From Salipaludibacillus sp. LMS25 (GTDB taxonomy: Bacteria; Bacillota; Bacilli; Bacillales; Salisediminibacteriaceae): a DNA stretch of 64,000 nucleotides. The stretch is taken from assembly GCF_024362805.1 (NCBI RefSeq), contig NZ_CP093299.1, positions 4,434,001-4,498,000 of the forward strand, given 5' to 3'. This document shows, one piece after another, positions 28,073 to 37,284 of this stretch. The notes under the pieces are model-generated. The model made no database searches. It worked only from the letters and a program-made list of their open reading frames with translations, and was not told the DNA's origin. Numbering within the stretch: the first letter of the stretch is position 1; the number at the start of each line of letters is the position of its first letter. Made by a program: the position numbers and the translations under genes.

Positions 28073-28101
28073 AAAAGACGAAGCGATGTGCTTCGTCTTT
28101 T
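28073..28101 (-). terminator. terminator of the dioxygenase gene
   Basis: Perfect 12-bp AAAAGACGAAGC / GCTTCGTCTTTT stem with a 5-nt loop, two bases past the stop codon. Confidence 0.8.
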
Positions 28102-28103
28102 CG

Positions 28104-29087
28104 TTATTCGTATTCTTTTTCCAACGTCTTAGTACTTCTTATGGTGTTAATTGGCCGCACGGATTGTTCAATTTCGTCCCTTTTTCCTTCTAGAAATGGC
28201 GGTAAAGACAATTTTTCTCCTAATGTTTCATAAGGTTCATCTCCCATGAAACCAGGCCCATCTGTAGCAAATTCGAACAAAATTTGCGGCGCCACTCTCG
28301 CGTAGAGGGATTGAAAGAAGAAACGATCTACATAGCCTGAAGTTTGAAATCCGAAACGTCGTAAACGATTATCCCATTCATCTAACACTGCTCTATCTTC
28401 AATACGAAAGGCCACATGGTGCACAGTGCCATACCCTTGTTGCGCTTGTGGGAGAACAGTATTATGTTCAGCTATCACTTGAGCACCATTTCCTCCTTCT
28501 CCAACTTCAAATAAATAGAAATCATTTTCTCTGGTCACTTCCTTGAAGAGTAACACTTTTTCCATCATTTCTTTAAAATAATCGATGTCTGCGATTCTAA
28601 CAAAAATTGGTCCAAGACCTGTAATAGCAAATTCTAAAGGTATAGGGCCATCCTGCCAAGGGATACCAGCTGCTACGCCTTCATTTTTTTCATCTGAAAT
28701 CAATTGATACTGTTGGTCATCAAAGTCCACAAAAGATAACGTCTTTTTTTCGAATTGTTTTTTAATCCCAGTATGTGACACTTTCAAGCGGTCAAACCGT
28801 TTCACCCAGTAATTTAACGCTTCATCACTGGGCACTCTAAACGAGCTTTTAGAAATTTCATTTGTTCCGTGACTCCCTTTTGGTATACCTGGAAAATCAA
28901 AAAAGGTCATATCCGTACCTGGATTTCCTTCATCGTCAGCAAAAAACAAATGATACGTTTGAATGTCATCTTGATTAACTGTTTTCTTAACTAAGCGCAT
29001 GCCTAATACATACGTAAAAAATTCATAGTTTTTTTCTGCGCTACTCGTTATAGCTGTTACATGATGTACCCCTTTTAAATGATTCAC
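28104..29087 (-). CDS. VOC-family ring-cleaving dioxygenase (MhqO-like)
   Basis: 327 residues, two glyoxalase/VOC modules. The first is at about 5-130 (GVHHVTAIT, LGMRLVKKTVNQDD, FFADDEGNPG). The second is at about 155-290 (GTVHHVAFR, DRFFFQSLYARV, ILFEFATDGPGF). His in HHVT, His in VHHVAF and Glu in ILFEFA are the expected metal ligands. It is close to B. subtilis MhqO/MhqE, which help detoxify quinones and catechols. Stands alone; an inverted repeat upstream may be its operator. Confidence 0.83.
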   Translation of the reverse strand: MNHLKGVHHVTAITSSAEKNYEFFTYVLGMRLVKKTVNQDDIQTYHLFFADDEGNPGTDMTFFDFPGIPKGSHGTNEISKSSFRVPSDEALNYWVKRFDRLKVSHTGIKKQFEKKTLSFVDFDDQQYQLISDEKNEGVAAGIPWQDGPIPLEFAITGLGPIFVRIADIDYFKEMMEKVLLFKEVTRENDFYLFEVGEGGNGAQVIAEHNTVLPQAQQGYGTVHHVAFRIEDRAVLDEWDNRLRRFGFQTSGYVDRFFFQSLYARVAPQILFEFATDGPGFMGDEPYETLGEKLSLPPFLEGKRDEIEQSVRPINTIRSTKTLEKEYE

Positions 29088-29131
29088 TTATATATCCCTC
29101 CAAGCAAACTACATCTCTTATATTTATAAAG

Positions 29132-29152
29132 TTACTATATTTTTTATAGTAA
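29132..29152 (-). promoter_or_regulatory. inverted repeat upstream of the dioxygenase, possible operator
   Basis: TTACTATA and TATAGTAA arms separated by 5 bases, 45 bp before the start codon. On the minus strand it lies between a TTGCAT and a TAACTT hexamer spaced 17 bp, so a repressor bound here would block the promoter. Quinone-sensing MarR/DUF24 repressors such as YodB and CatR bind sites of this kind (TACT...AGTA); the assignment is an inference. Confidence 0.45.
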
Positions 29153-29261
29153 TGCAAGTCTTTTGATCGCTCATTTTCTCTAATGGTCCTGCACCATCGT
29201 CATATAATTTAGTAGGTAGAAGATTGTTACCAAACTAGGTCGGGCAAAAGGGAATGAAAGA

Positions 29262-29441
29262 ATGGAAAGATATCTATACTCGTTTTTATGGACGGAAATG
29301 AGGAAAGCATACGGCAATACCATGTTTCAAATGAGCATTAGCGACACAGTAGCGGTAATTTTCTCTTTACGCCCCAGTTACTTTCATAGCATACACAAGA
29401 CTTACGAAATTCATTCTCACCCAGAACAGCTATTAATCTAG
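29262..29441 (+). CDS. short open frame, doubtful
   Basis: 59 codons from ATG to TAG (WTEMRKAYGNTMFQM in the N-terminal half, aromatic-rich). The upstream AAAGGGA is a weak RBS and no family is recognised. It fills an otherwise empty gap and may be chance or a relic. Confidence 0.15.
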   Translation: MERYLYSFLWTEMRKAYGNTMFQMSISDTVAVIFSLRPSYFHSIHKTYEIHSHPEQLLI

Positions 29442-29465
29442 TTTTCCCATGTAAAGAGTGTCTAT

Positions 29466-29628
29466 ATAAAAGCTAAGCTTCAATCAGTGGGCGTTTTCCT
29501 TCATCCCCCACTGATTGTTCGTTTAACTTATGGGACCTTTAGGGGCAGTTTATCCCCCACCTAAACTTTTCGATCTTCTTCTTAAGTTTTGAGGTGAGGG
29601 TTTTACTGCCCCTTAAGAGTGGAATAAA
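29466..29628 (+). repeat. repeat A, full length
   Basis: 163 bp because of an extra CTT in the loop of the second stem and an extra A at the start. The end reads GTGGAATAAA instead of GTGGGATAAA. Confidence 0.88.
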
Positions 29629-29672
29629 ATGATACAATTTTAAGAAATTAAAAGCAATTGCACGAAAAACTT

Positions 29673-29686
29673 TGAAAGCGCTTTAT
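29673..29686 (+). promoter_or_regulatory. putative CcpA cre site
   Basis: TGAAAGCGCTTTAT, built around the perfect palindrome AAAGCGCTTT, is close to the cre consensus. It lies about 105 bp before the symporter start, next to a TATATAA stretch that could be the -10 region. Suggests carbon catabolite control of dicarboxylate uptake. Confidence 0.5.
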
Positions 29687-29790
29687 TTTTAACCGTTAAT
29701 TATGCTATATAAGGTTTCTATTCACAAGATTCTAAATGATAAAATTTACTAAAATAGACACATTTATTTTTGCATAAGGGGTTGACAAGT

Positions 29791-31452
29791 GTGCGAATCA
29801 TTAATGGGGTATTGAGCAAAGCATGGGAAAGTCACGACAGGATAATCGATATGATCCGTTTTATGGGTGGGCGCTCTGACGGCGAAATACCGACTGATTA
29901 CAAAGGGCGTATGGAAAAAGTGTCAGGAAAAATGACGGGGACGTATCGCCAGCCATCTCCTGATAAGCGCGATTTTTCAAAAAAGCAGTTAATCGGTTTA
30001 ATTGTTGGTCCTCTTTTATTCTTATTAGTGTTTTTATTTTTTCAACCAGAAGGCCTTTCCTTTGAAGCTCGAGGTGTCTTGGGAGGAACAGTGTGGATAG
30101 CCACATGGTGGATCACAGAAGCGATTCCCATTCCAGTGACGTCTTTATTACCCATTATTTTGTTTCCACTCGTGACGACGCTGCAAGTTGGCGATGTGAC
30201 ACCTCATTACGGGAATGATATTGTCTTTTTATTTCTTGGAGGCTTTATTATCGCATTAGCTTTAGAGCGTTGGAATCTTCATAAACGTATAGCCCTAACG
30301 ATTATCCACCTCGTTGGTACGAGTACAAAACGTCTTATGCTTGGCTTTATGATAGCAACAGCATTTTTGTCCATGTGGATCTCTAATACAGCCACAGCTA
30401 TGATGATGGTTCCGATTGGAACGGCCATTATTTATCAGGTTACACACCTTATTGATGATAGATTTGTAGATAATCCAAAAAAGGAAGCCAATCAATTCGC
30501 AAAAGGTCTCATGATCGCTATTGCCTTTTCTGCATCTATCGGAGGATTAGGGACGATTATTGGAACACCTCCAAATACCATTTTAGCCGGGCAGTTACGT
30601 GAAATATTTGATGTGGATTTATCTTTCGGGTATTGGATGTTATTCGGTGTTCCGCTAGCTACTTTTTTACTAATTCTTGCATGGTTTTATTTAATCACCT
30701 TTGCGTTCCCTATGAAGATGAAAAATATACCTAACGGGCGAGAAATAGTAGAAAATGAACGAAAAGCTTTAGGTGACATGAGTAGTGATGAAAAAGTGGT
30801 CATGAGCATTTTTTCATTAACAGCAATAGCATGGATGACGCGATCATTTCTCCTTCAAGAGTACGTTCATCCTAATATTAATGATACCCTTATTGCGATT
30901 ACTGGCGCCTCGTTACTATTTCTAATTCCTTCATTTAAATATGAAGGCGTTAAATTAATGAACTGGCATACTGCAAAAAACGTCCCTTGGGGTATTCTTA
31001 TATTATTTGGAGGCGGTCTTGCTATTGCTGGTGCTTTTGGCGAAACAGGCCTTGATTTGTGGATTGGCGAGCAGTTAAGTGTTCTAATCGGCGTGAAATT
31101 TATCTTCATTATCCTTGCTGTGACGTTCTTCGTGATGTTTTTGACTGAAATTACATCTAATACTGCCTCTGCCACCATGCTTATGCCTATTATGGCATCG
31201 CTCGCTTATGCGATTGATGTTCACCCATTAGCCATGATGGTGCCAGCAGCATTAGCCGCCTCTTGTGCTTTTATGCTTCCAGTAGCCACGCCACCAAATG
31301 CAGTCGTATTTGGCTCTGGCTATTTGAAGATGGCGGATATGGTTAAAGCAGGCTTTTGGATGAACGTCCTCGCAATTATTGGCGTTGTCACTTTCGTTAT
31401 ACTGTTACTTCCATTGGTCTTCGGAATTGACTTAACAAGCTTTCCTAATTAA
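29791..31452 (+). CDS. DASS-family sodium:dicarboxylate (or sulfate) symporter
   Basis: About 553 residues: a hydrophilic N-terminus of about 70, then 11-14 membrane segments. Family features: WWITEAIPIPVTSLLP (near 112), FLGGFIIALALERW, SNTATAMMM and IIGTPPNTILAG in the first repeat, then EITSNTASATMLMPI and ATPPNAVVFGSG in the second. The two SNT motifs bind sodium and substrate in this family. Imports C4-dicarboxylates such as succinate and malate, as for SdcS. The start is uncertain: GTG at 29791 has AAGGGG 11 nt upstream, while TTG at 29770 has none. Confidence 0.85.
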   Translation: MRIINGVLSKAWESHDRIIDMIRFMGGRSDGEIPTDYKGRMEKVSGKMTGTYRQPSPDKRDFSKKQLIGLIVGPLLFLLVFLFFQPEGLSFEARGVLGGTVWIATWWITEAIPIPVTSLLPIILFPLVTTLQVGDVTPHYGNDIVFLFLGGFIIALALERWNLHKRIALTIIHLVGTSTKRLMLGFMIATAFLSMWISNTATAMMMVPIGTAIIYQVTHLIDDRFVDNPKKEANQFAKGLMIAIAFSASIGGLGTIIGTPPNTILAGQLREIFDVDLSFGYWMLFGVPLATFLLILAWFYLITFAFPMKMKNIPNGREIVENERKALGDMSSDEKVVMSIFSLTAIAWMTRSFLLQEYVHPNINDTLIAITGASLLFLIPSFKYEGVKLMNWHTAKNVPWGILILFGGGLAIAGAFGETGLDLWIGEQLSVLIGVKFIFIILAVTFFVMFLTEITSNTASATMLMPIMASLAYAIDVHPLAMMVPAALAASCAFMLPVATPPNAVVFGSGYLKMADMVKAGFWMNVLAIIGVVTFVILLLPLVFGIDLTSFPN

Positions 31453-31454
31453 AT

Positions 31455-31500
31455 AACGGCGGCTCTGGCTAGTAAATACATGACAGTCTGAGCCGTTTTT
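31455..31500 (+). terminator. terminator of the symporter gene
   Basis: CGGCTC / GAGCCG stem with a long loop, followed by TTTTTATC. Confidence 0.55.
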
Positions 31501-31507
31501 ATCTGTT

Positions 31508-31661
31508 ATAAAACGAACCTTCAATCAGTGGAGCTTTCGTTCTTCCCCCCCCTGGGAGATGAGTGAATCAGGACATTAGCCTCCGTTATCTGCCGCCTAT
31601 ATAGATTATCTTCCCTCTCTATTTTGAAGCAGGCATTCTTCAGACGGTTATCTGTGATAAA
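31508..31661 (+). repeat. repeat B, full length
   Basis: 154 bp; first stem degraded (CCCCCCCCTGGG in place of CCCACTGATTGGG), second half intact; ends GGTTATCTGTGATAAA. Directly follows the symporter terminator. Confidence 0.85.
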
Positions 31662-31718
31662 TCCATTCATTCTTAAATAGATTATCTCCTTCCATAAAGA
31701 AAAGGGTGAACGAATTTA

Positions 31719-31813
31719 ACAACGACTCATACATGGAACTCCGCTATAGACAGACACTTTCCCAAGGGCTCGTCAATTTAAATGGTATGATAAATCCTTT
31801 CGCATCATTGGAT
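31719..31813 (+). repeat. repeat C, copy 2
   Basis: Most diverged copy: CTATAGACAGACACTTTCCC, AAGGGCTCGTC and CGCATCATTGGAT are shared with the others. Confidence 0.6.
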
Positions 31814-31975
31814 CTTTAGACGTCGCTGAAACATTCATAAATCAGACGGCGCCTCAACGCCACCTAATAAAAAGGTCCCAAATAGGCTACGCATTGACGT
31901 GGAGGGGAACAACCCTTAATACATTTAGGGTTAAATTGTAACCCTTTATTCAGTTGTAAAAAAAGGGAAACACAG

Positions 31976-32044
31976 CACGTTCACGATTGAAAAACACTCA
32001 TTTACAACAATCACACGTCAAATTGAAAATCATGGTAATATACT
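31976..32044 (+). promoter_or_regulatory. promoter region with LytTR-type direct repeat, copy 1
   Basis: CACGTTCAC (31976-31984) and CTCATTTAC (31997-32005) are 12 bp apart (21 bp start to start), followed by ATTGAAAATCATGGTAA and a TATACT -10 at 32039-32044. There is no good -35, as expected for an activator-dependent promoter. The same arrangement precedes the second secreted-protein gene. Confidence 0.55.
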
Positions 32045-32098
32045 TATAGGTTAAAACTGACTGCTCATATGCAAATTATTAAAAAAGGAGAATTCATT

Positions 32099-32524
32099 AT
32101 GATTAAAAAAATGGCCCCTCTCGCTCTCTCAGCCATCATGATTCTCACATTATTACCAGCTCAAGTATCTGCTTCAAATCATGTCGACACTAAGTTTGCA
32201 TTTAGAGTCAGCACTTCCAATAATTATGCTGCTACGCCAGGTCGAGCAAAACACAATACGACGTCTACGTACATTAAGATAGATCAGGTGCCTGGTGCCT
32301 ACATTTATCTAACAGTACAAGGCTTTCGGCCATCTCATAAATGGGTAAACGAGACAAAAGACGGCAGGCAAACAGCCACACCAGGTCAATGGCTTGTTAG
32401 ACAATCAGTCTATGAAAATGGCGGGCGAAGTGCCAGACTTAGATTCCAACGGTACGGGGCCTCTGGAGTCGTTTCCGGCGTATGGAGTCCTGATAGTGTC
32501 GGTTCTTATCCTCGTTTAAATTAA
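32099..32524 (+). CDS. secreted small protein, paralogue 1
   Basis: 141 residues. Signal peptide MIKKMAPLALSAIMILTLL with cut after QVSA (about residue 25), leaving about 116 residues. The mature part has TSTYIKIDQVPGAYIYLTVQ, GRQTATPGQWLVRQSVYENG, RSARLRFQRY and VWSPDS. No cysteine. It resembles in plan the DUF2712 and lactococcin-972-like small secreted proteins that sit beside ABC transporters, but I cannot place it in a family. The start is the ATG after AAAAAAGGAGAATTC; an upstream in-frame start would include that RBS. It is a tandem duplicate of the next gene. Confidence 0.75.
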   Translation: MIKKMAPLALSAIMILTLLPAQVSASNHVDTKFAFRVSTSNNYAATPGRAKHNTTSTYIKIDQVPGAYIYLTVQGFRPSHKWVNETKDGRQTATPGQWLVRQSVYENGGRSARLRFQRYGASGVVSGVWSPDSVGSYPRLN

Positions 32525-32705
32525 TCATCGCTTAATACTATGACATACAATAGAAGAAATGATCAAAGAAGCTCACTTTTAAAAACCTGCTCGGCATTTC
32601 CCATATTTGTTTGTCTTCTTGTGATCTATTCGTCTCTTCTATAGAAGAGACAGCTTCGTGTTAAAGCAAATGACGGCACAAATGTTGTAAAATAATTAAA
32701 CATTT

Positions 32706-32776
32706 CACGTTTACGATAAAAAAACAATCGTTTACGATAATTCCGCTCCAACAATTGAAAATCATGGTAATATACT
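32706..32776 (+). promoter_or_regulatory. promoter region with LytTR-type direct repeat, copy 2
   Basis: CACGTTTAC (32706-32714) and ATCGTTTAC (32727-32735), 12 bp apart, followed by ATTGAAAATCATGGTAA and a TATACT -10 at 32771-32776. The direct repeat itself is CGTTTACGATAA twice at 21-bp spacing. Confidence 0.6.
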
Positions 32777-32832
32777 CGTAGGTTAACCGACTGAGTGCTC
32801 ATGAGCAAATTAATAAAAAAGGAGAATTCATT

Positions 32833-33273
32833 ATGATTAAAAAAATGGCCCCTCTCGTCCTGTCAGCCATCATGATTCTCACACTACTACCAGCTCAAGC
32901 GTTTGCTTCAAATCATGGAGATACTGGTTTTAGATTTAACGTCAATACTTCTAATAATTATGGCACCACAGGTAGTCGAGCAAAACAAAATACGACGTCT
33001 ACGTACGTTAAGATAGATCAGGTACCTGCTGCCTTTATTTATTTACACGTACAAGGCTTTCGGCCATCTTCAACTACCGGTTCAAACTATTGGGCAAATG
33101 AAACAGTCGGCGGCAGACAAACAGCCACACCAGGTCAATGGCTTGTTAGACAAATGGTTTATGAAAATGGCGGGCGAAGCGCCAGACTTAGATTCCAACG
33201 CTATTCGGCATCTGGAACTGTTATGGGTGTATGGAGTCCTGATAGTATCGGTTCTTATCCTCGTTTAAACTAA
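32833..33273 (+). CDS. secreted small protein, paralogue 2
   Basis: 146 residues, about 75% identical to paralogue 1 by eye. Signal peptide to about residue 25 (cut after QAFA). The mature part starts SNHGDTGFRFNVNTSNNYG and has the same TSTYVKIDQVPAAF, GRQTATPGQWLVRQ, NGGRSARLRFQRY and GVWSPDSIGSYPRLN ends. It carries a few extra residues in the middle (STTGSNYW). The promoter and RBS region was duplicated with the gene. Likely secreted by the Sec pathway; an antimicrobial or signalling role is possible but unproven. The lipoprotein and ABC genes follow 100 bp downstream. Confidence 0.78.
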   Translation: MIKKMAPLVLSAIMILTLLPAQAFASNHGDTGFRFNVNTSNNYGTTGSRAKQNTTSTYVKIDQVPAAFIYLHVQGFRPSSTTGSNYWANETVGGRQTATPGQWLVRQMVYENGGRSARLRFQRYSASGTVMGVWSPDSIGSYPRLN

Positions 33274-33371
33274 CCTTTGCTTTAGGCAGTGTCAAACAGT
33301 GAAAGAAGCAGGAGTATTTTATTCTGCTTCTTTCTACCATGATAAAACGTACGACAAGGAGAAATGATCTT

Positions 33372-34091
33372 ATGCAATTAAAAAGGAATATCATAATATT
33401 TAGTTTTTTTTTGGTTATTAGCTTGTTATCCGCTTGCTCATATCGCGAGTTTGAGGATTCCCTTAAAGGCAAGTTAAATAAAGACGATGAGGAAGAAATA
33501 GTCAATACGGTCACACTTCCTGAAACGGCATCAGATAATGAAGATAATAGCCTTTTTTCTGTTGGCGATACCATTAGATTTACTGATGTTGTAGATGAAA
33601 CAGTTGAGTACACGCTCCATCATGTGACCATTTCGGACAATATTAATGATCTCGGTCTGGACAAATCAGATTTCAATGATCGATCTTTAATCGAAGATGA
33701 CGGCACTGTGGATGGAACACATCAACTTGTTACTGTTGATGTCAGAATAAAAAACAAGGATTCCAGAGGCTTTGACTTTGATGAGGATCAAAATAAAGCG
33801 CTCTTATTTGCCGAACCAGCAGTGGGCTTTAAAGACGGTATTGAAGACCCAGACGGGCCTTTTCTTTTGCATGCCTCTTATTTTAGTAACCATTCGCCAT
33901 TAGATCAAAATCAAGGTCAAGATTATTACAAGTTTTTATTAGGAATTGGTGAAGAAATCGACGTTACGGTAGGTTGGTTTGTACCCACTGATTTATTAGA
34001 AGAGGAGCCTTTATACTACATAATTGGTTACGAGGGACATGCGGAAGACTTTCAGTATTTTCAGTTAACATTGGACGGGGGTTTTGAATGA
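33372..34091 (+). CDS. lipoprotein of the secreted-protein/ABC locus
   Basis: About 239 residues. The signal ends in the lipobox LLSAC (Cys near residue 21), so it should be a membrane-anchored lipoprotein. A beta-rich domain follows, with FSVGDTIRF (about 60-70), TVDVRIKNKD (about 127-136) and GEEIDVTVGWFVP near the end. This is the pattern of DUF5027/DUF4352-type immunoglobulin-like lipoproteins. The acidic stretch after the lipobox is a spacer. The start ATG is 12 nt after AAGGAGAA. Its end overlaps the next start (ATGA). Possible immunity or accessory protein for the secreted products. Confidence 0.7.
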   Translation: MQLKRNIIIFSFFLVISLLSACSYREFEDSLKGKLNKDDEEEIVNTVTLPETASDNEDNSLFSVGDTIRFTDVVDETVEYTLHHVTISDNINDLGLDKSDFNDRSLIEDDGTVDGTHQLVTVDVRIKNKDSRGFDFDEDQNKALLFAEPAVGFKDGIEDPDGPFLLHASYFSNHSPLDQNQGQDYYKFLLGIGEEIDVTVGWFVPTDLLEEEPLYYIIGYEGHAEDFQYFQLTLDGGFE

Positions 34092-34954
34092 TGACTAATA
34101 CATTTACTCCCTTATTAAGAATCGAACTATCAAAAGCGATAAAAAATAAATATTTTATCACTACTTTAATCGTTGCGCTTATATTCGCCTTGCTTAGTGC
34201 TTGGTATATGGTAGATTTACATGTCTATACCCAAAGCATGATGAAAATTCACGGAACCAACGGAAATCCCATGACACCTGCTTTCTCATTGTTTAACCAT
34301 TGGATCGGGGGAGAATCTACATCACTTGGTTTCACCCTGTTTTTCACCCTCCTTCCGCTTATAGCGGTTCTTCCATATGGGTGGTCCTATTTTATCGAAA
34401 ATAAAACAGGTTACGTAAAAACCGTTGTTACCCGAAGCAGTAAGTGGCACTATTTTTCAGCTAAATACATCGCAACCTTCACCGCTGGTGGTCTTGTTAT
34501 ATTCATACCGCTTGTTATCAATCTGATCGTTGTGGCCTGCTTTATACCAGCTGTCACACCATCTACCATGTATGCGTTATATTATTCAGTCGCCCACGTC
34601 TCCATGTGGTCGCACTTGTTTTATACCCACCCCTTGTTTTTTGTCATTCTTTATTTGATTTTGAATTTTATCTTCGGGGGCTTATTTGCGACGATGAGTT
34701 TAGCGATTTCCTTCTTTTTCAAAAACCGAATCGCCATTATTTTAACGCCTTTTTTCTTAATACTGATTTTACATTACAGTCGGACGTTCTTGGCCTATAA
34801 ATATTATAGAGAAATTTCACCACTTAATTATTTGCATTCTATTAGTCTTGAAAACCCCGTAAATAGTTGGATTGTTCTAACTCAAGGTTTGCTGTTATTC
34901 ATATTAACGTTTGGATTAACGATGAGATTAGGTGTAAAACGTGAGATTTTATAA
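34088..34954 (+). CDS. ABC-2 type transporter permease
   Basis: 288 residues with six membrane segments (about 20-40, 78-100, 120-145, 170-195, 205-235, 262-282) in the ABC-2 permease order, without a recognisable substrate signature. It overlaps the lipoprotein gene by 4 bp and the next permease gene by 14 bp, so the products are probably made as a complex with the ATPase at 35828. Confidence 0.8.
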   Translation: MMTNTFTPLLRIELSKAIKNKYFITTLIVALIFALLSAWYMVDLHVYTQSMMKIHGTNGNPMTPAFSLFNHWIGGESTSLGFTLFFTLLPLIAVLPYGWSYFIENKTGYVKTVVTRSSKWHYFSAKYIATFTAGGLVIFIPLVINLIVVACFIPAVTPSTMYALYYSVAHVSMWSHLFYTHPLFFVILYLILNFIFGGLFATMSLAISFFFKNRIAIILTPFFLILILHYSRTFLAYKYYREISPLNYLHSISLENPVNSWIVLTQGLLLFILTFGLTMRLGVKREIL

Positions 34955-35783
34955 ACTATTAAAATATGACGTAAAAAATGGCTTCCGGCTCGGTCTAATA
35001 AATCTTTTAGTTATTGCTTTATTTGTTTCCGCTTTTTGTGTCGATTTTTATTTACGGAAAAGCGGTGCTTATATGTTTGATGACTCTACACCAGCAGGAA
35101 CATTCATCGACTATCTATTTTACATGTTTGCAGGTATTAAAGAATATGTCCCTTCTCGAACAGATGGTTTTATTTTTCCTGTCAAATGGTTGTTACTTCA
35201 CCTGTTTATTTTGTACAGTACTCTCTATTATCCTAATCGAGATCTGTCATCTTTAGGGTTAAATATTTTAATCCGTACGAAAGGGCGAATGGCGTGGTGG
35301 TTGTCTAAAAGTCTCTGGAATATGTCATATGTTTTAGCGTGTTATTTGGTGATTTTTCTGACTGTACTCGTTTTTTGTCTGATCATGCAGGAGCCAATTT
35401 CGCTTAACATCACACCGATGTTCGTCAATGATTTGCTAGAAGCAGACAGTCCATTTGATACATTTTCAGCTCATCTCGTTTATATCATTCTCTTTTTCCC
35501 ACTGTTCATTTCGATGGCGCTTAACTTGTTACAGATGACATTAGTTCTGTTTATTAAACCGTTATATAGCTTTGGCGTGATGGCCGTTACTTTACTCGCT
35601 TCTGCTTACCTACTTACCCCTTTTCTTCCGGGGAATTATGCAATGCCAATTCGTAGTGAACATGTAGTTGAGAATGGCGTTCAAGCTGGCGGTGGTGTCA
35701 TGATGGTGTTGATCCTAATAGCAGCATCTTTTATTGCTGGCTGTATCTATTTTCGTCGTTATGATATTTTAAATGACGATTAA
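34941..35783 (+). CDS. ABC transporter permease, second subunit
   Basis: 280 residues, about six membrane segments, with a central loop (about 125-175) lying outside the core fold. Not closely similar to the first permease, so the transporter is probably a heterodimer. It is followed after 44 bp by the ATPase gene. Confidence 0.78.
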   Translation: MRFYKLLKYDVKNGFRLGLINLLVIALFVSAFCVDFYLRKSGAYMFDDSTPAGTFIDYLFYMFAGIKEYVPSRTDGFIFPVKWLLLHLFILYSTLYYPNRDLSSLGLNILIRTKGRMAWWLSKSLWNMSYVLACYLVIFLTVLVFCLIMQEPISLNITPMFVNDLLEADSPFDTFSAHLVYIILFFPLFISMALNLLQMTLVLFIKPLYSFGVMAVTLLASAYLLTPFLPGNYAMPIRSEHVVENGVQAGGGVMMVLILIAASFIAGCIYFRRYDILNDD

Positions 35784-35827
35784 TAGGTCATACAGGTAGA
35801 CAATTTATTAAAAATGAGGGATTTATA

Positions 35828-36487
35828 ATGACAACAATTGACATTGAAGGCGTTTACAAAAAATTAAAAGGCGTCACAGTTATTAATAATATATCTATGA
35901 CTTTGACATCAGGCCAAGTTACTGGTTTTCGCGGGGTCAATGGCTCCGGTAAAACCATGCTGATGCGACTTATTGCGGGACTGATCTTGCCGACTAAAGG
36001 CACGATTAAAATTGATGGGAAGGTACTTGGCAAAGAGATCACATTCCCAGAAAGCATCGGCATTCTCCTTGAGAACCCAGCCTTTCTTGATAGTTACTCA
36101 GGCATTGATAACTTAAAAATACTTGCTTCAATTCGCAATAAAATTGACGATAACCATATTAATCACACGTTAGAGGCTGTTGGCCTCGATCACAATAGCA
36201 GCCGAAAAAAATATAAAAAATATTCATTAGGAATGAAACAGCGCCTTGGCATCGCAGGAGCGATTATGGAACAACCTGATATTGTGATTTTAGATGAGCC
36301 TACCAATTCACTGGATACGGATGGTGTAGAGCGGGTGAAACAGATTGTCCGTCATGAAAAGGAACGAGGTGCGAATGTCATCATTACTTGTCATGATACC
36401 GATATTCTTGATGAATTAGCTGATGAAATTTATTACTTAGAAAACGGGGCAATGATCCAATCGACAGGGAGGGGATCTCAAGCATGA
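35828..36487 (+). CDS. ABC transporter ATP-binding protein
   Basis: 219 residues. Walker A GVNGSGKT at 36-43, Q-loop near 85 (LLENPAF), signature degenerate as YSLGMKQRLGIAG (near 135-147) instead of LSGGQ, Walker B IVILDEPTNSLD (near 153-164) and switch His in ITCHD near 188. The LGMKQ signature is common in bacteriocin self-protection and Na+/antibiotic export ATPases. RBS GAGGGAT; overlaps the next gene by 4 bp. Confidence 0.9.
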   Translation: MTTIDIEGVYKKLKGVTVINNISMTLTSGQVTGFRGVNGSGKTMLMRLIAGLILPTKGTIKIDGKVLGKEITFPESIGILLENPAFLDSYSGIDNLKILASIRNKIDDNHINHTLEAVGLDHNSSRKKYKKYSLGMKQRLGIAGAIMEQPDIVILDEPTNSLDTDGVERVKQIVRHEKERGANVIITCHDTDILDELADEIYYLENGAMIQSTGRGSQA

Positions 36488-37113
36488 AAAAAATAGCCAT
36501 AATCTTAATAACGATCTCCCTACTCACCGGGATCGGTGCTCGAATTTGGTATGTCAATAAGGAGGTTGACATACCACCACTTGCTACATTTCAGATGGGA
36601 GAAGAAGTGGCCATTGAAAAAGATATTTTTCTTGATGATTTTGAAAATATGGATGGTTATACGGTGACGGTGAATCAGGCAGAAATCATCCCTTATCAAG
36701 ACTTCTTAGCGAAATACAACTATATAGACGATGAAAATGCTCCATTATTTGAAGAAGATAATATTCATTATCCTGAAATGGTCTATGATTTGCAGCTCAC
36801 AATTAAGAATACAAATAAAACGGACGACCTTACAGAACATAGTGGGATCAATTTTATTAATTACCATTTAACCGGGACAGATTTTTTAATGCAAATTAAC
36901 GATCAGTTGTATTCAATTGCCAATCCTGAGTTAGAAGCTGGCATGACTGAAGGATTTCGATTACGGCCAGAAAGTGAAATGGATTTTAATTTACCGTTTT
37001 TCTTCGCTCCCTCTACTAATGTGCTTCCGATTCAAACTAAAGCTGTTTTGAATGATGAGGTGTATCTTGTTGTCTCACTGTATCCTAATGTTAAGCGCAT
37101 ATTAATTGAATAA
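36484..37113 (+). CDS. DUF5028-like membrane-anchored protein
   Basis: 209 residues. One N-terminal hydrophobic segment (about 4-22) is followed by an extracytoplasmic domain with FQMGEEVAIEKDIF, MVYDLQLTIKNTNK and FNLPFFFAP. It resembles the lipoprotein at 33372 in length and in the GEEVxI...TIKN pattern; both belong to the small group of ABC-locus companions (DUF5027/DUF5028). No lipobox. ATGA overlap with the ATPase gene shows it is the last gene of the operon. Confidence 0.65.
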   Translation: MKKIAIILITISLLTGIGARIWYVNKEVDIPPLATFQMGEEVAIEKDIFLDDFENMDGYTVTVNQAEIIPYQDFLAKYNYIDDENAPLFEEDNIHYPEMVYDLQLTIKNTNKTDDLTEHSGINFINYHLTGTDFLMQINDQLYSIANPELEAGMTEGFRLRPESEMDFNLPFFFAPSTNVLPIQTKAVLNDEVYLVVSLYPNVKRILIE

Positions 37114-37284
37114 TGCCTAACGCGCCCCTGGATAGTTTAACGAACTCGCTCCCTTCAGGGTTGTTTTTATTTCTATACCATGTTCAATTATTTCATAGCG
37201 TTTCAGACATTTTGTGTTAAATTGACTTTTTCTCCTAATGTTCTTAAATTAGGATTTTAAATTTCTTTCACTTGATACAATATA

